This document shows positions 5,752 through 6,578 of a DNA stretch of 6,578 nucleotides, piece by piece (positions within the stretch are counted from its first letter, which is position 1; every line of letters begins with the position of its first letter). The stretch is from Bacillota bacterium (GTDB lineage: Bacteria > Bacillota_I > Bacilli_A > RFN20 > CAG-826): NCBI GenBank assembly GCA_030831415.1, contig JAURLC010000039.1, positions 1 to 6,578 on the forward strand. Direction: 5' to 3'. The position numbers were made by a program, and so were the translations under genes. Under the pieces are notes generated by a model, which was given only the letters and a program-made list of their open reading frames with translations, made no database searches and was not told where the DNA came from.

Positions 5752-6578
5752 ATGCGCATTGGGGTACCAAAAGAAATCAAAAAATTAGAGTATCGGGTTG
5801 GGTTAACCCCTGCTCATGCCAAGCATTATCTACAAGCAGGTCATCTCGTTCTTATTCAAAAAGGAGCAGGGGTTGGCTCTGGTTTTTCCGATGAGGAATA
5901 TGAGGTAGTTGGGTGCACGCTTGCTGAAACGCTTGAAGAGGTCTACCGTCAAAGTGAGATGATCGTGAAAGTGAAAGAACCATTAGAAGAGGAGTTTGAC
6001 CTCCTCCGACGTGGACAAATTTTGTTTACCTTTTTACATTTAGCAGCGGCCAAACCGCTTACCGAAGCATTGTTATCCAAAGGGGTGATTGGGGTTGCCT
6101 ATGAAACCATTACCAACGAAACACGTCAATTACCAATCCTTAAGCCAATGTCGGAAGTCGCGGGACGACTCGCAGTTCAAGAAGGGGCTAAATATTTAGA
6201 AAAACCATTTGGGGGCAGAGGGATTTTATTAGGTGGGATTACACGCGTCGAACCCGGCCATGTCGTCGTGCTAGGTGCCAATGGTGCGGCAGGTTATAAC
6301 GCAACCCAAATCGCTTTAGGGATGCAAGCGAAAGTCACCGCGCTGGATTTGCGCTTTGACCACGTTGTTGAGTTAATGAAACGTTATCCAAACACCTTAA
6401 CGATGTTACCGTCGAATGAAACCAATATTCTTCATGCCTTAACCACCGCGGACTTAGTCATCTCGACGGTGTTAATTCCTGGAGATGCTGCACCCAAACT
6501 CATTAAAAAAGCGTATTTAGCTATGATGCAAAAAGGTTCAGTTATTGTCGACGTCGCCATCGATCAAGGTGGAAGTAC
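5752..6578 (+). CDS. ald: Alanine dehydrogenase, N-terminal 275 residues (cut by right edge)
   Basis: This cytoplasmic enzyme interconverts L-alanine with pyruvate plus ammonia using NAD(H). About three quarters of the usual 370 residues are visible. The N-terminal catalytic domain has MRIGVPKEIK, Arg15 in EYRVGLTP, Lys75 in VKVKEPL and His96 in FLHLAA, which coincide with the pyruvate-binding and catalytic residues known from characterised enzymes. The NAD-binding domain starts near 160 with LLGGITRVEPG, then a Rossmann glycine loop GANGAAGYNA (176-185) and an acidic residue, Asp199, at the end of the second strand. STVLIPGDAAPKLI and VIVDVAIDQGG, with the conserved Asp271, follow. The glycine loop differs from the common GGGVVGTNAA, so this is a somewhat divergent member. 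The gene starts 21 bases after the transporter with a strong ribosome binding site and no terminator between, so cotranscription is likely. Pyridine nucleotide transhydrogenase alpha subunits are related, but the catalytic set fits alanine dehydrogenase. Confidence 0.93.
   Translation, partial: MRIGVPKEIKKLEYRVGLTPAHAKHYLQAGHLVLIQKGAGVGSGFSDEEYEVVGCTLAETLEEVYRQSEMIVKVKEPLEEEFDLLRRGQILFTFLHLAAAKPLTEALLSKGVIGVAYETITNETRQLPILKPMSEVAGRLAVQEGAKYLEKPFGGRGILLGGITRVEPGHVVVLGANGAAGYNATQIALGMQAKVTALDLRFDHVVELMKRYPNTLTMLPSNETNILHALTTADLVISTVLIPGDAAPKLIKKAYLAMMQKGSVIVDVAIDQGGS

Overview
The window comes from a low-GC bacterium, roughly 40% GC by eye. It is most consistent with the Bacillota or a relative of the free-living Mollicutes (Acholeplasma/Izemoplasma-like). 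The evidence is A/T-ending codons, GGA-type ribosome binding sites, a lipobox lipoprotein, and gene families typical of low-GC Gram-positives. Trp is encoded by TGG and no TGA occurs inside the genes, so the standard bacterial code applies. The species cannot be named from the sequence.

Layout: (1) Positions 2-936 hold two adjacent plus-strand genes, the first cut by the left edge. Both look like YczE-type integral membrane proteins and they overlap by ATGA. (2) A strong hairpin at 936-965 ends this unit. It also ends the convergent minus-strand gene at 967-2994, a secreted lipoprotein with a beta-propeller domain. (3) A 90-base divergent region at 2995-3084 carries a credible minus-strand promoter and a small inverted repeat. 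(4) From 3085 to the right edge, four plus-strand genes follow with small gaps (36, 3 and 21 bases): a 71-residue four-cysteine protein, a PfkB-family sugar-phosphate kinase closest to 1-phosphofructokinase, a 12-TM major facilitator sugar-type transporter, and an alanine dehydrogenase cut by the right edge. No terminator is visible between them, so they may form one operon.

Working together: the transporter and kinase suggest sugar or sugar-phosphate uptake feeding glycolysis, and alanine dehydrogenase interconverts the downstream product pyruvate with alanine. The usual partners of a fructose-1-phosphate kinase (a fructose PTS permease and a DeoR-type regulator) are absent here, so the kinase's true substrate is uncertain.

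This is mostly ordinary chromosomal sequence. I see no mobile element, CRISPR array, tRNA, rRNA or defence system. The best second-look items are the uncharacterised four-cysteine protein with no visible Shine-Dalgarno sequence, the kinase-transporter pairing, and the large extracellular insertion in the transporter. No intergenic stretch exceeds 90 bases.
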